Positions 6,265-6,319 of a stretch of DNA of 6,319 nucleotides are shown piece after piece. The stretch comes from Pseudomonadota bacterium (GTDB lineage: Bacteria > Myxococcota_A > Polyangia > Polyangiales > Polyangiaceae): contig JAEYOT010000904.1 of assembly GCA_023411445.1 (NCBI GenBank), positions 1 through 6,319 of the forward strand, written 5' to 3'. How positions within the stretch are numbered: position 1 is the first letter of the stretch; each line of letters begins with the position of its first letter. The translations under genes were made by a program, and so were the position numbers. The notes under the pieces were generated by a model. It saw nothing but the letters and a program-made list of their open reading frames with translations. It was not told the origin of the DNA and did no database searches.

Positions 6265-6290
6265 TGGGGTGCCAGGCACGGCGCACCCCA
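6265..6290. repeat. Inverted repeat upstream of or at the metallopeptidase start
   Basis: Perfect 8-base arms, TGGGGTGC (6265-6272) and GCACCCCA (6283-6290), enclose a 10-base loop. A competing 5-base hairpin, GTGCC-A-GGCAC, lies at 6269-6279. In the RNA of the minus-strand operon this could fold in the leader, or it could be a dispersed repetitive palindrome or an operator. It covers the upstream ATG at 6291 and the next codons. Confidence 0.55.
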
Positions 6291-6319
6291 TTGAGCCACA
6301 TCCAAGCGCCGCGACAAGA

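Noticed and set aside
5659..6294. Plus-strand open frame of 211 codons opposite the metallopeptidase gene
   Set aside because: It is a mirror of the coding strand with no recognisable motif; the minus strand carries the HETAH and HPAEDFAETF motifs.

Overview
This is a GC-rich window with dense coding, frequent GTG starts and very short or overlapping gene junctions. It carries an outer-membrane-barrel-like protein, a Peptidase_Mx-like/ATP-grasp pair, and a Tim44-like plus TPM gene set. Together these suggest a Gram-negative bacterium of the Myxococcota or a related deltaproteobacterial group. That assignment rests on style and gene content only; the window has no rRNA or phylogenetic marker. 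I see no tRNA, rRNA, CRISPR array, insertion sequence or phage gene.

Layout. At the left edge is a minus-strand gene (start about 890, end beyond the window) for a secreted or membrane-anchored alkaline-phosphatase-superfamily enzyme. Its motifs resemble those of eukaryotic GPI ethanolamine-phosphate transferases. It is divergent from a plus-strand gene at 1037-1762 that encodes a small secreted beta-barrel-like protein. The roughly 146-base gap between them must hold both promoters unless transcription enters from outside.

From 6255 (or 6291) down to 1764 five minus-strand genes form one tightly packed block, in transcription order: a zinc-metallopeptidase-like protein, a Ddl-like ATP-grasp ligase, a membrane TPM-domain protein, a Tim44-like protein with two zinc ribbons, and a small DUF1279/FAM210-like membrane protein. 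The junctions are a 4-base ATGA overlap, a 5-base gap, a 1-base TGATG overlap and a 25-base gap, so a single operon is likely. The last gene converges on the barrel gene with one base between their stop codons.

How they may work together. The first two genes look like a functional couple (peptidase or scaffold plus carboxylate-amine ligase) of unknown substrate. The last three are membrane or membrane-associated proteins whose domain families are best known from mitochondria and chloroplasts (Tim44/MRPL45, FAM210, Psb32/TLP18.3). A role in membrane protein or envelope maintenance is plausible but is inference. No gene here can be given an experimentally known function from sequence alone.
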